Part shown: one piece after another, positions 42,125 through 51,484 of the stretch
How positions within the stretch are numbered: the first letter of the stretch is position 1
How the letters are laid out: each line of letters starts with the position of its first letter
NCBI GenBank assembly: GCA_023205875.1
Contig: CP060771.1
Span: forward strand, 186,001-250,000
Length of the DNA: 64,000 bases
Origin: Chloropicon primus
Lineage: Eukaryota > Chlorophyta > Chloropicophyceae > Chloropicales > Chloropicaceae
Direction: 5' to 3'
Position numbers and translations under genes: made by a program
The notes under the pieces: model-generated
The model's database searches: none
Told to the model about the DNA's origin: nothing
Seen by the model: only the letters and a program-made list of their open reading frames with translations

Positions 42125-43144
42125 ATGACGGCTTCCAATCCAAGCTTGAAGACGAGCACTCTGGTAGTTGCGGGTGTGCTTACCCTTGTGACAAGTTCTC
42201 AAGGGATCTTCACCACGGCTTCCAAGGTGGACGGCAAGTATGAATACAATTTCGGAACGATTGTGCTGCTCGCCGAGATGTTCAAGCTTTTCTTCTCCTT
42301 GTACAACTTGAGGAAGGAGCTTCAACTGAAGCCAGAGTCGACCCAGATGACCAAAGATTGGAAAACAGTGTCCCTGTTTCTTGTGCCTTCAGCGATATAC
42401 TTGGCTCAGAACAACGTGCAGTTCCTTTTCCTAAAGTATGTGGACCCTTCATCTTACCAGGTCCTTGGCAACTTGAAGATAGCATCGACTGGGATCCTGT
42501 TCAGGCTTTTCCTCAAGAGGAAGCTCTCGACCCTCAAGTGGGTCGCCTTGCTTCTCTTGCTCATAGGTGCGACAACCAGTCAGCTAGACACTTGCGGATC
42601 AAAGGTACTTTCGGCTCCGATTCAGGGCTACTTGTTCGGCCTCCTGAGTGCCTCCCTTTCCGGGTTCGCTGCGGTGTACACGGAGTACATCATGAAGAAG
42701 AACAACGACTCGCTGTATTGGCAGAACGCTCAGTTGTACTTCTTCGGCGTGTGCTTCAACCTGATAAACTTGACCTATCAAGACATTCACGCGGGGTTCC
42801 ACAACGGGTTCTGGCTCATGACGCCGTTCCATGGTTACAACAAGTGGACTTACTTGGTGGTCTGCACCTTGTCCTCGTCGGGTCTTCTCGTCTCTTGGAT
42901 CATGAAGTACGCCGATAGCATCGTCAAGGTCTACGCCACTTCGATGGCTATGCTGGTGACAATGGTCGTCTCGATCTTGCTGTTCGGGCAGACGCCTACA
43001 TTGCAGTTGTTCCTCGGCATCCTCACCGCGACGGCCTCACTTCAGATGTACTATATGTCACAAGACGACCTGTTCATGCCTCCTTCGAAGGACCAGATGG
43101 CCCTCACTGGAGTGATCGTCGACTCGAGCAAAGCAGAAAAGTAA
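42125..43144 (+). CDS. Nucleotide-sugar transporter (UDP-GlcNAc/CMP-sialate type, SLC35A-like), third copy
   Basis: A 339-aa single exon with ten membrane segments. Motifs AEMFKLFFSL, PSAIYLAQNNVQFLFLKYVDPSSYQVLGNLKI (in pieces), GFAAVYTEYIMKKN, and the end region SMAMLVTMVVSILLFGQTPT define the SLC35A/plant ROCK1-type family. VYTEYIMK and LGNLKI are conserved transport residues. It would import UDP-GlcNAc or a like sugar into ER or Golgi; the C terminus SSKAEK ends in a lysine-rich tail that could retain it in the ER. Single-exon coding unlike the two-exon copies nearby. Confidence 0.92.
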   Translation: MTASNPSLKTSTLVVAGVLTLVTSSQGIFTTASKVDGKYEYNFGTIVLLAEMFKLFFSLYNLRKELQLKPESTQMTKDWKTVSLFLVPSAIYLAQNNVQFLFLKYVDPSSYQVLGNLKIASTGILFRLFLKRKLSTLKWVALLLLLIGATTSQLDTCGSKVLSAPIQGYLFGLLSASLSGFAAVYTEYIMKKNNDSLYWQNAQLYFFGVCFNLINLTYQDIHAGFHNGFWLMTPFHGYNKWTYLVVCTLSSSGLLVSWIMKYADSIVKVYATSMAMLVTMVVSILLFGQTPTLQLFLGILTATASLQMYYMSQDDLFMPPSKDQMALTGVIVDSSKAEK

Positions 43145-43289
43145 GGCGAGGGCAACGAACGAACGACGTCGTTCGTTGGCCAGCCCCAAACACCACAAAT
43201 CACTTGTATTGTATTATTTATGAAACTTTATTTACAAGACACCACCAACCCACAACGCCGGCGGCGACGACGAGGACGAAGCAGGTTCC

Positions 43290-44614
43290 TCAGATCAGGA
43301 AACCCATGGCATCCTTCACGTCTTTCACCGTCTGTTCAGCGACCCCGGAAGCCTTCTCCGCTCCCTCCTTGAGGATGGCATCGAGGTAAGCCGGGTCGTC
43401 GACCAGCTCGTTGTACCTCGACTGCAGAGGCCCGAGGGAAGCGATGACGGCTTCTGCCAACTTGGGTTTGAACTCGCCCCAACGCATGCTGCCGCACTCC
43501 CTCATGATCGATTCCTTGTTGTAACCGGTGGCGAGCTGGTAGATGGAGAGCAAGTTCGTCGCTTCCGGCCTCTCTGGGTTTCCGAACTCAAGGCCCTCAA
43601 AGGCATCGGTCTTGGCCCTCTTGAATTTCGTCTCTATCTGCTTCGGCGTGTCCAGGAGGTTGATTCTCGAGGCGTCATTCTCCGCGCTCTTGGACATTTT
43701 GGAGGTTCCATCTTGGAGGCTCATGATCCTAGCTCCCACTGGAGGAATGTAGGGCTCCGGCACAGACAGCACCCTGCCCCCCCTCCCCCCCCTCTTCTTC
43801 CACTTCTTCCCGCCGTACTTGTCGTTGATTCTCACCGCGATGTCCCTCGTCAGCTCGATGTGCTGCTTCTGATCCTCGCCAACCGGCACGAGGTCGGCCC
43901 TGTACAGCAAGATGTCCGCCGCCATGAGCACGGGGTACGTGAACAGCCCGGTCGAGACGCTCTCCTGGCTCCTCCTCTTGACCTCCTCTTCGTCGTCCCC
44001 CTCCATGTTCCTCAGCTTTCTCGACTTCTCCTTGAACTGGATCATCCTCTCCAGCCAGCCTATCGGAGTCGCGCACTGCAGCAGCCAGGAAAGTTCCGTG
44101 TGCGCCTTCACTTGAGACTGAACGAATATTGTGGCCTGCTTTGGATCCACCCCACTCGCCAGGTAAAGCGCAGCCGTCGTTCTGGTGGACTCCCGAAGCT
44201 CCTTAGGATCGTGGCTTACCTGAGAAGAAGAGATGATGAGGATGAGGATACAAACAACCGAGCCGTCGTCGTGAGAAAGACCGCACAAACGCAGCATTCA
44301 AGTCGTTGGGATCCACTTACCGTGATGGCATGCAAGTCCACGATGGTGTAGAACGCATCCCGATTCTCCTGAAGGTCCACGTAATTCCGAATGGCTCCGT
44401 AATAGTTCCCCAAGTGCAAGATTCCTGTAGGCTGTGCACCAGACAAAACCCTCTTCCTCCTCTCCTCCTTCTTCCCCTCGCTCGTCGCACCAGCGCTCCC
44501 CTCGCTCGTCGTCGACGACGCTCGAGCCCTGCAACCCGCCCCGAGCAAGCGATTCCTCCTCGTCACGCTCAGGTCATGCACAACCCTGGAGCTCGTGCAC
44601 CTCATGCCTCTCAT
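43290..44614 (-). CDS. Organellar tryptophanyl-tRNA synthetase
   Basis: Two exons, 44614-44321 and 44219-43290, with a 101-bp intron, give 407 aa. The first ~60 residues ([20 protein letters not shown]) are a transit peptide. Class I motifs: [18 protein letters not shown] (HIGH-type HLGN), [25 protein letters not shown] and KMSKS. This is the bacterial-type TrpS used in plastids and/or mitochondria. A K/R/G-rich insert ([12 protein letters not shown]) is seen in the middle. It is convergent with the third transporter, 145 bp apart. Confidence 0.94.
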
Positions 44615-45396
44615 ACTCCTCGGGCTGCTTCGAAGGGAAGACAAAACTTTCCTTCGACAAACGTTCCAACCAATCAGCTGAATGGTGACCCACGCAATGA
44701 GACAACGACACACGCGATCCCTTCCCTTCCCCCTCGCTTCCCTCGTCCTCCGCCTCACACGGAGGCTAGGCTGCTGGCTGCTGGCTGCCGAAGATAAGAT
44801 AAATGATCCCACGTGGGAGACTCCCTCGCTCAATCCGAAACCAAATGCTGCAAGTAAGAGGTCTTTGGAAAGAGGAAGACTTGATCTATCCCCTGAATGG
44901 CTCTCCTCCTCCTTCGGAACTCGCCTTACTCCTCAACCCCTTCGTTTGGTGTCAATGCTCGACCCAAGCTCCGCGAACAAGCCTCCATCCGTTTTTCTTG
45001 TGGCTGAGGGAGAGGGAGGTGGGCCAAAGGAGAGAGGGCGCCTTGTGAAGGTAATGAAGGTGGCGGTGGGGGGTGAATGCGGCGTGGGATTGGCAAGGTG
45101 AGAAAAGATCGCGAAAGATTGTCTCATGGGCTTTCGTTTGGTCGGTCGCTTGACCTGTTTGGTGGCCTGAGTCATCGGGAAACTCCGTCAGGAGGACGAG
45201 GTCGCTGTTTCATCCCCAGCCCAAAGGGGAGGAAGGGTGGTAGTGGGCGGTGCGTGGTCCACGAGGACACGACAGGGGGTAGGTGAGACTGGCTCGCTTT
45301 GTCATTACAGAAGCTGAAGCTATTGATATTAGCGAAAGCGGGCCTGCTCCCGAGTCGTCGTCCCCTTTTGCATCCAAATAACCGTCCACGTCCAAA
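44615..45396. promoter_or_regulatory. TrpRS promoter and 3' region of small basic gene
   Basis: Holds a leftward introner-like core at 44846-44880 in a probable leader intron (about 44785-44929, GTAAGGCG donor). The rest has no gene I can support. Confidence 0.5.
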
Positions 45397-45858
45397 TCAC
45401 TTGTGCCTCTTCAGTCGCTTCTTTTGGTTCTTCCTCTCCCTCTTGGTGGTCTTCCTGAAGACTCCAAGGAGCTTGCCACCTTGCAGGGCACTCCTCGCTT
45501 TGCTTGGGTCCCTCTTCGCCTTGCTCCTGAGGTACGGAAGGTTGTTGTTCAGGTCCTCCATGGCCACGTCGTTTCCGCCCGTCGTCGTTGGCTCTGGCTG
45601 GATCGGCTTCATCGCTTCCCACTGCATGCCTGCCCTGCTCCTCCTCTTCTCGTCCTTGGCGACCCTCTCCTTCTCCCTCCTTCTCTCCACTTGCTCCAAG
45701 ACCTTGTCCTCGTCGTCCCGCACCGGCTCAGCCTTCTCAAGGTGCTTCCGGGCAACCTCAGCCCTCTCTTCCGCCATCTGGTCATAGTGCGCCTGAGACC
45801 TCTCCCTCCGCTTCGTCCTCTTGTGCCTGTGGGCCTTCGATCTCATTGACTTCCCCAT
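45397..45858 (-). CDS. Small basic nucleolar-type protein (LLPH / DUF2423-like)
   Basis: A 153-aa single exon. MGKSMRSKAHRHKRTKRR at the start matches the (A/G)KS(L/M)RSK of the DUF2423/LLPH family of small nucleolar proteins. The middle is a charged helix, then NDVAMEDLNNNLPYLRSKAKRDP and a very basic tail (KTTKRERKNQKKRLKRHK). Such proteins bind pre-ribosomes; the role here is inferred from composition and N-terminal motif only. Its leader holds a probable introner-like intron. Confidence 0.6.
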   Translation of the reverse strand: MGKSMRSKAHRHKRTKRRERSQAHYDQMAEERAEVARKHLEKAEPVRDDEDKVLEQVERRREKERVAKDEKRRSRAGMQWEAMKPIQPEPTTTGGNDVAMEDLNNNLPYLRSKAKRDPSKARSALQGGKLLGVFRKTTKRERKNQKKRLKRHK

Positions 45859-46296
45859 CTTTCACAACTCAATCAAACAATCCAATCCAATCAATCCGAT
45901 GGCAATGCAATGCAACTCTCTCTCTCTCTCTCCTTCTCGTCCGAAGGAATCCGATGCCGCGGAATTCGCTTGAGGTGACGACTCCAGACACCTTGACCCT
46001 TCCCGTCGCCCGTTACGAAACTCCTAACGCTTGATCCCGGAGAGCGAGTGACACGAACCTCTTCCCTCCCTGAATCCTCCTCCTCCTCCTGTGCCAAGGT
46101 CTTTCCCCTTGGGATTCCTTCGTCTTTCCTGAGCCAAATCGACCAAACGACACGTCGTTGGAAAGATCTCGAGATGTTATACCGCTTTACGTCCTCTCCC
46201 TCGTCTTCTCCCCTCGCTCTCTCGCTCCCACTCCGTTTCTCTGTCCCTCAGTCCTCTCCCCGGCGCCGCCACCAAAGGGCAAACCTTCTGAGGGCG
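45859..46296. promoter_or_regulatory. Divergent promoter, small basic gene / FIP1
   Basis: A leftward introner-like copy (about 46130-46175; AGATCTTTCCAACGACG on the minus strand) lies in a probable leader intron near 46089-46190. The FIP1 leader follows. Confidence 0.5.
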
Positions 46297-46806
46297 ATGG
46301 CGGACGAAGAAGCACTCTACGCTGAGGTGAGTCACGAGACGAGGACGAGGCGAAGCGGGAGGGAGGAGGAGGGGAGAGCGATGACTTGAACCCCTTCATC
46401 GGTTATCCCTCTCCTCCTCTCCTTCGTTTTCTTTCCACCAAAACCACCAGCATCACCATCTTCATCTTCATCTTCATCTTCATCTTCATCAGCATGACAA
46501 ACTGCTTCATCGCCAGAGAGAGGGAGAGGGATGAGTTGGTGGAGGAGGAGCTTAATGTGCGCTATCATGAGACTTGGAGATCGTCGTATCATTATTAGCT
46601 TCCTTCCTTTGTTTCTTTGATGAGGAACACCCAACTGCTTCATCACCATCACCGTCACCATCATCACCACACAGAGAGAGAGAGAGAGTGAGGAGATGAG
46701 GAGAGTGTCTCTTCTTGTCGTTTGCTCTGTTTGTCATTTGTTGAGGACCACAACCACAACTTCATCATGAGTCACCACCACCACCAGAGAGAGAGAGAGA
46801 GAGAGT

Positions 46807-46842
<36 letters not shown>

Positions 46843-48677
46843 GAGGGAAGAGAATGATGAGTTTTGCTCCCTGCTGCCCATGATTCTTTCTCTTGTGCTT
46901 TTGTTTGTTGAGTTGATCGCACCACAACAGGAAGAGGAAGTCATCACAAGTCATCACAAGTCATCACAAATCCAAACGAGTTGTTACTGACAGGACATGC
47001 TGCTCTGCCTCTGCTCTCCTTTTGCAGCTGTATGGGGAGGACTTGCCGACAGAAGCTCCGCCGGAGGAGAAACCTGGAGCTGATGCAGCCAAGGGCGGCG
47101 AGAATGTGAGCGAGAAACAGCAGGAGGCGAAGCCCCAAGCAGGAGGCACGGCCTTGCCCGCCCGGGCCGCAGGCAAGGCGGAGGGTCAGGGTGGTGGCCC
47201 AACGGGAGGGGGGGAGGATGACGAGGATGACGAAGACTTTGACATTGTCCTGGGTGAGGCAGCCGGGGGCAAAGAGGGCGCGTCGGACGAGGATGACGAT
47301 GACTTGGACATTGTTCTGACTGCTCAGGCTGGCGGGGAGGAGGCACCGCAGGCAGCTGGGGCAGCGGCAGTGGACTCGAAGGGGCCGACGGAAGCGGCGT
47401 CCGCCCAAGCGCCGGGGAAGGGGTCTGGGACCGCCGCTGCGAGCTCGGAAGCGCCGGCCAAGCATGTCCCCGCGGCCCCCGCGAACAGTCAGTTCAAGTG
47501 GACCAGAGATGGAACGGAAGCGAAGCCGCTGCCAAAGCCGGTTGGGGTTGAACCCGGCGGCGTGGACGGCTTCACTCCAATGATGCACCCCAACCCATCG
47601 GCGAGGCCCATCTGGATGCCTTACGTCGCCCCGGTCGAGCACAAGGACGCGGCGTTTCCCTCGCAGGCCAAGCCAGGCCAGCCCATCAAGCTGCCGGGAC
47701 AAACCCGAGTCGCTCCCGATGAGTACAAGGAGTTCCTGAGCCTGGGTCACGGCGAGCTCTTCGAGGTTGACCTGGATCGCGTGGTGGAGACGCCCTGGAG
47801 GGAGGTCACTGCCAAGAGAACGGAGTACTTCAATTACGGCCTGGACGAGGCGGGCTGGAGGGACTACTGTGAACAGGTGAAGAGGTACAGGATGGAGTTC
47901 ACGATGCAGGGCAACATTGACACGTCGGCTTGGAATGCCGGCGGAGCGTACCAGGGAGGGCGCGATTACAACGACCAGTCTGACCTGCCGCCGGAGCTCC
48001 GGGAGGCATTCCAGCAGAACAAGGAGGAGCTCCAGCCCCCACTGCAGGAGGGCGGGGAGTGGGACAGGCCAAAGGTGGACACCGGGCACATTGGCGACAT
48101 CAAGGCCGTGAACCAGGTGTACACCGACCCGCGGTCGGGCAAGGAGATCGCCCCCCTGACGGACGAGATGCTTCAGAAGATCAAGAGGCAGAAGACCGAT
48201 CGTGACCGCGCGCCTTACGGCTCCAGGGGAGGCTACGGCAGGGGAAGGGGAAGGGGCGGCTACTACAACGCCAGAGGTGGAGGCTACGGGAGAGGCCGGG
48301 GCATGAATTTCGGGGAAGCCGGCGGCATCGGCGAGCAGCCCGAGGACACGACTTACGCCTCCATCCTCGTTGGGGACGAGGCGAACCAGCCCAGGGGGCA
48401 GAGGCCAGACCGCAGGTACCCGGGCTCCTACGACCGTGACCAGAGGGATCAGAGGGACTACAGAGACCGCGGGGACAGGGGTCGGTACGACCGCGGTGGC
48501 GACCGGCGTGACCAGAGGGACTACAGGGACCGCGGCCGTGGCTACGGAGGCAGGGGAGACCGGGACGACCACAGCCACAGGGGGGGAAGGGAAAGCGACC
48601 GGGATCGGGGTCGAGACAGGGACAGGGACAGAGGACGTGATCACAGGAATCGCCGGGACCGCGGCAGGACCCGTTAA
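46297..48677 (+). CDS. FIP1: Pre-mRNA 3'-end processing factor FIP1
   Basis: Two exons, 46297-46326 and 47028-48677, give 559 aa. Acidic N-terminal blocks (DDEDDEDFDIVLG, DDDDLDIVLT) precede the FIP1 domain at about 242-315 (VDLDRVVETPWREVTAKRTEYFNYGLDEAGWRDYC in pieces). An RGG stretch (GRGRGRGGYY) and an RD/RG-rich tail from ~407 follow. FIP1 joins poly(A) polymerase to CPSF and binds U-rich RNA. The first exon codes only MADEEALYAE, and the 701-bp intron is the longest in the window. Confidence 0.92.
46327..47027 (+). repeat. FIP1 intron of simple-sequence repeats
   Basis: GTGAGTC donor, TTTGCAG acceptor. Filled with CATCTT, CATCAC, (GA)n at 46672-46690, 46786-46806 and 46810-46845, and CAAGTCATCA repeats near 46940-46970. 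No introner-like core was seen. ATGA/GAGAG blocks recur about every 170 bp (for example near 46500, 46670, 46790). Confidence 0.6.
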
Positions 48678-48831
48678 ACATGTTTTTATTGCCTTGCTAA
48701 TGCTCCAACATTGAGCCAAGCCAAAGCCCGACGATCTTGATCCAAGATCTCGAGAATTTTATCCTCAGCCTTCGCATTTGAGGCTCTCATTGAAGCACGT
48801 TCGAGATGGCGACCACCTTGGCGTATTAAAG

Positions 48832-49004
48832 GTGAGTTCCGGCACGAAGGCGTGAAGTGAGGGGAGGGAGCGCGTCACGCGCCGACGCCTCGGACTCTCC
48901 TCTTTCGGAAGAGCTCTCGCTTGAAGGATTTGGCGAAGTGTGGAGGATTTGACGGACTGAAACGATACGAGTTTTTTTCGGTTTTTTTTTTCTTCTCCAT
49001 CCAG
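48832..49004 (+). repeat. PPR leader intron, introner-like unit (173 bp)
   Basis: GTGAGTTCC donor and ATCCAG acceptor ending 49004, 10 bases before the start codon. Core 48901-48965 (CTTTCGGAAGAGCTCTCGCTTGAAGGATTTGGCG in pieces), then long T runs. The textbook example of the family. Confidence 0.8.
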
Positions 49005-49014
49005 GAGGAGGAGG

Positions 49015-51413
49015 ATGTTGCAGAAGAGCAAGGCAGGGCCGAGGAAGGTCGCTTCCATGGCGGCTCCGTGTCCCAGGGGGGCGAGGATACGTTCGAACGA
49101 GCTCGCTTCGTCCTCGGAACCAGCTTCCTTGCCACCCTTCCCTTCCGGGAGCGTGCTTCAGGCTGGCACAAGGGGTCCAGACCGGTGCCGGCTTGTCAAG
49201 GTAAGAACCTCAGAGGCAGGCCGTGTGCCGTGTGATGCTTCGGAATGCTGGCGCTCGGCTTCTTTCCTGCGCAGGAGGGAAAAAAATCTGACTCAAAAAT
49301 CTGTTTTCGTTTGTGTTCACTTCCACCTGCTTTGGTTTGGCAGCAGCGGAGCTTGCAAGTCAGCTCAGTGTTGTTTTGGGACAGGGGAGAGGGGGATTGG
49401 GGCGGCTGGTCGTGGGGCAGAAGCGCTGGGAGCTGGAGCAGTGGCACGAGATTGAGCACGCGAGCGTCTCATTCTCTTGCTGACACCTGGCAGTCCACCG
49501 AGTACAACGAGAAGTGCTCGAGGTTCATGACGGAGTTGAGCGAAGCGGCGGAGTTGAGGCAGTGGGACCGTGCCCGAGGCCTCCTTTTGAAGGCGTCCAA
49601 GGACATCGACTCTTATCTGAACGAGGATGACGAAGCGGTGGGCTCCCACACCAGCTTCTCGAGGTATTCCGTGAGGGACAGCAGCAAGGTGGAGGATTTG
49701 CTCCGGGACGTGGAGACGATGAACTTGCCAAAGCCCCTGCTGGTGATGTTCGCGAGGCGGCTGATCGTGGGGAAGGGGCAGGGAAAAGGTGCGCCTGGCA
49801 AGCGACAGATGGATGCGCACCTCATGCACTCGCTGCAGATTCTCAGGTGGCTGCGGACCTGCAGCATAAGCAAGCAGGCGGAGATGGTCTCGGGTCTCAA
49901 GGACTACACGAAAATCGTGAACAGGCTCCTGAGAAAGTCGAAGAGCTTCAAGGCCAAGGTGAACCCGTACAAGCAGAGGGCATACGAGATTTGGCTGGAC
50001 ATGAAGAAGCTGTATGCCGGAAAGATGGATGCCGCCGCCGTCAGGTCAGGGATGAACGCCTGCGCGATGACGATGAGAACGGGGGAGGCCTTGGACGTGT
50101 TCGAGGCATGGCAAGCCTCCCCATGCTGCCAGGAGGAGCCGGAAGTGGACCTGAGCGTCTGCTTCAACATCCTCATCAAGGGCTTCGGGTTCGAGAGAAA
50201 CTTGAAGAAGCTGGAGGAGGTGGTATCGAAAATGAGTCAGCAGGGCGTGGTTTCGACTCAGTCCACCTACAACGCGCTTGTGAGCGCGTACGTGAACTCA
50301 AACCGGGTGGACATGGCGTGGAGGGTTCTGCAGGAGGCCATGCAGCCCAAGGGGGGGGCTCAGGAGGACGAGGAAAGCAAGCAGTACATGTACGCAACGA
50401 TCCTCAAGGGGTTAGTGATGAACGTGAATCCCGAGCTGACTGGTTTGCAGCAGGCGGTGGACCTCATGAATCAGATGAAAACGCAGGGCGTGGTGCCTGA
50501 CGTGTACGTGTACTCCCAGCTGATAGACCACCTGATCAAGAAGATGAACGACGTGGACGCCGCCGATCGCTTGTTTCAACTGATGCAGAAGGAAAATTTT
50601 GGAGGCGTGGTTCCAACCGTCGTGGTTTACAACATTCTTCTTCGAGGCTACTGCAATCAGCAGTCGAGCTTGTCCAGGAACGGGGTGGGGTGGTCGAAGG
50701 CAAGGTGCTTGGAGCTTCTCAAGGACATGGGATTGAGGGGCATAAAGCCAAACACGAGCACTTTCAACACGCTGATCTCTGCCGCTGTAAGCAACGAGGA
50801 TCAGAGATCGGCCAACAAACTGTTCAGGCTCATGGTGGACCTCAAGGTGGATCCGGACAGGATGACGTACACGATCATCATGAAGAGTTTCAGTGACCAG
50901 CGACGGCCAGACGAAGTCGTGAGAATTTTCAAGCAGCTGGATGCCTCCGCTTTTGGCGGCGCGGACAAAATTGCCTTCAATTGCTTGATCGGCGCGCACG
51001 GGAAAGCAGGTCAGCTCGAAGAGGCGGAAGAGGCGTACAACCAGATGCTGAAGCGGTCGATCGAGCCAGATTCCGTGACCTTCAACAGCATGGTGAGGGC
51101 TTGCTGCTCGATCAAGGAGCCGAGGAAGGCTGTCCTTTTCGTGAAGCGAGCCTGCGCCAAACAGATTCGAATTGCCCCGGCCTTGGCTGACGTTACGGTG
51201 AAGATGTGCATCGCGGCCGAGGAATTTAGCGAGTGCAAATCGATGCTGAAAAGCATGAAGCAGGCGGGAGTGGAGGGCGTCGACATTGCGGAGCGCTTCG
51301 TGGAAGAGCGGCGTGTCGCGTCGACGCAAAAGGAAAAGAGCGTTGGGTTGGAGAGAGCAAAGTTCTGGATTGGCCTGCCAAACAAGTACTACGATCAGGA
51401 CTGGAAGAAGTGA
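49015..51413 (+). CDS. Pentatricopeptide repeat (PPR) protein, organelle-targeted
   Basis: Two exons, 49015-49200 and 49494-51413, give 701 aa. The N terminus (LQKSKAGPRKVASMAAPCPRGARIR) suits a transit peptide. From about residue 230 there are around ten 35-residue helical repeats, many with the P-class signature: VCFNILIKGFGFERNLKKLE, STYNALVSAYVNSNRVDMAW, DVYVYSQLIDHLIKK, STFNTLISAAVSNEDQRSAN, MTYTIIMKSFSDQRRPDEV. No E, DYW or SMR domain. PPR proteins bind organellar RNA; the target cannot be read. It is convergent with the TPR-TTL gene, 71 bp between stops, where GTGTAA occurs on the plus strand. Confidence 0.92.
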
Positions 51414-51484
51414 AATGAGACGGGGGGACGTGTGTATAAATGAAGAGGAGGTATATGTATGAAATGGTTGAAGTGTGTAACAAT

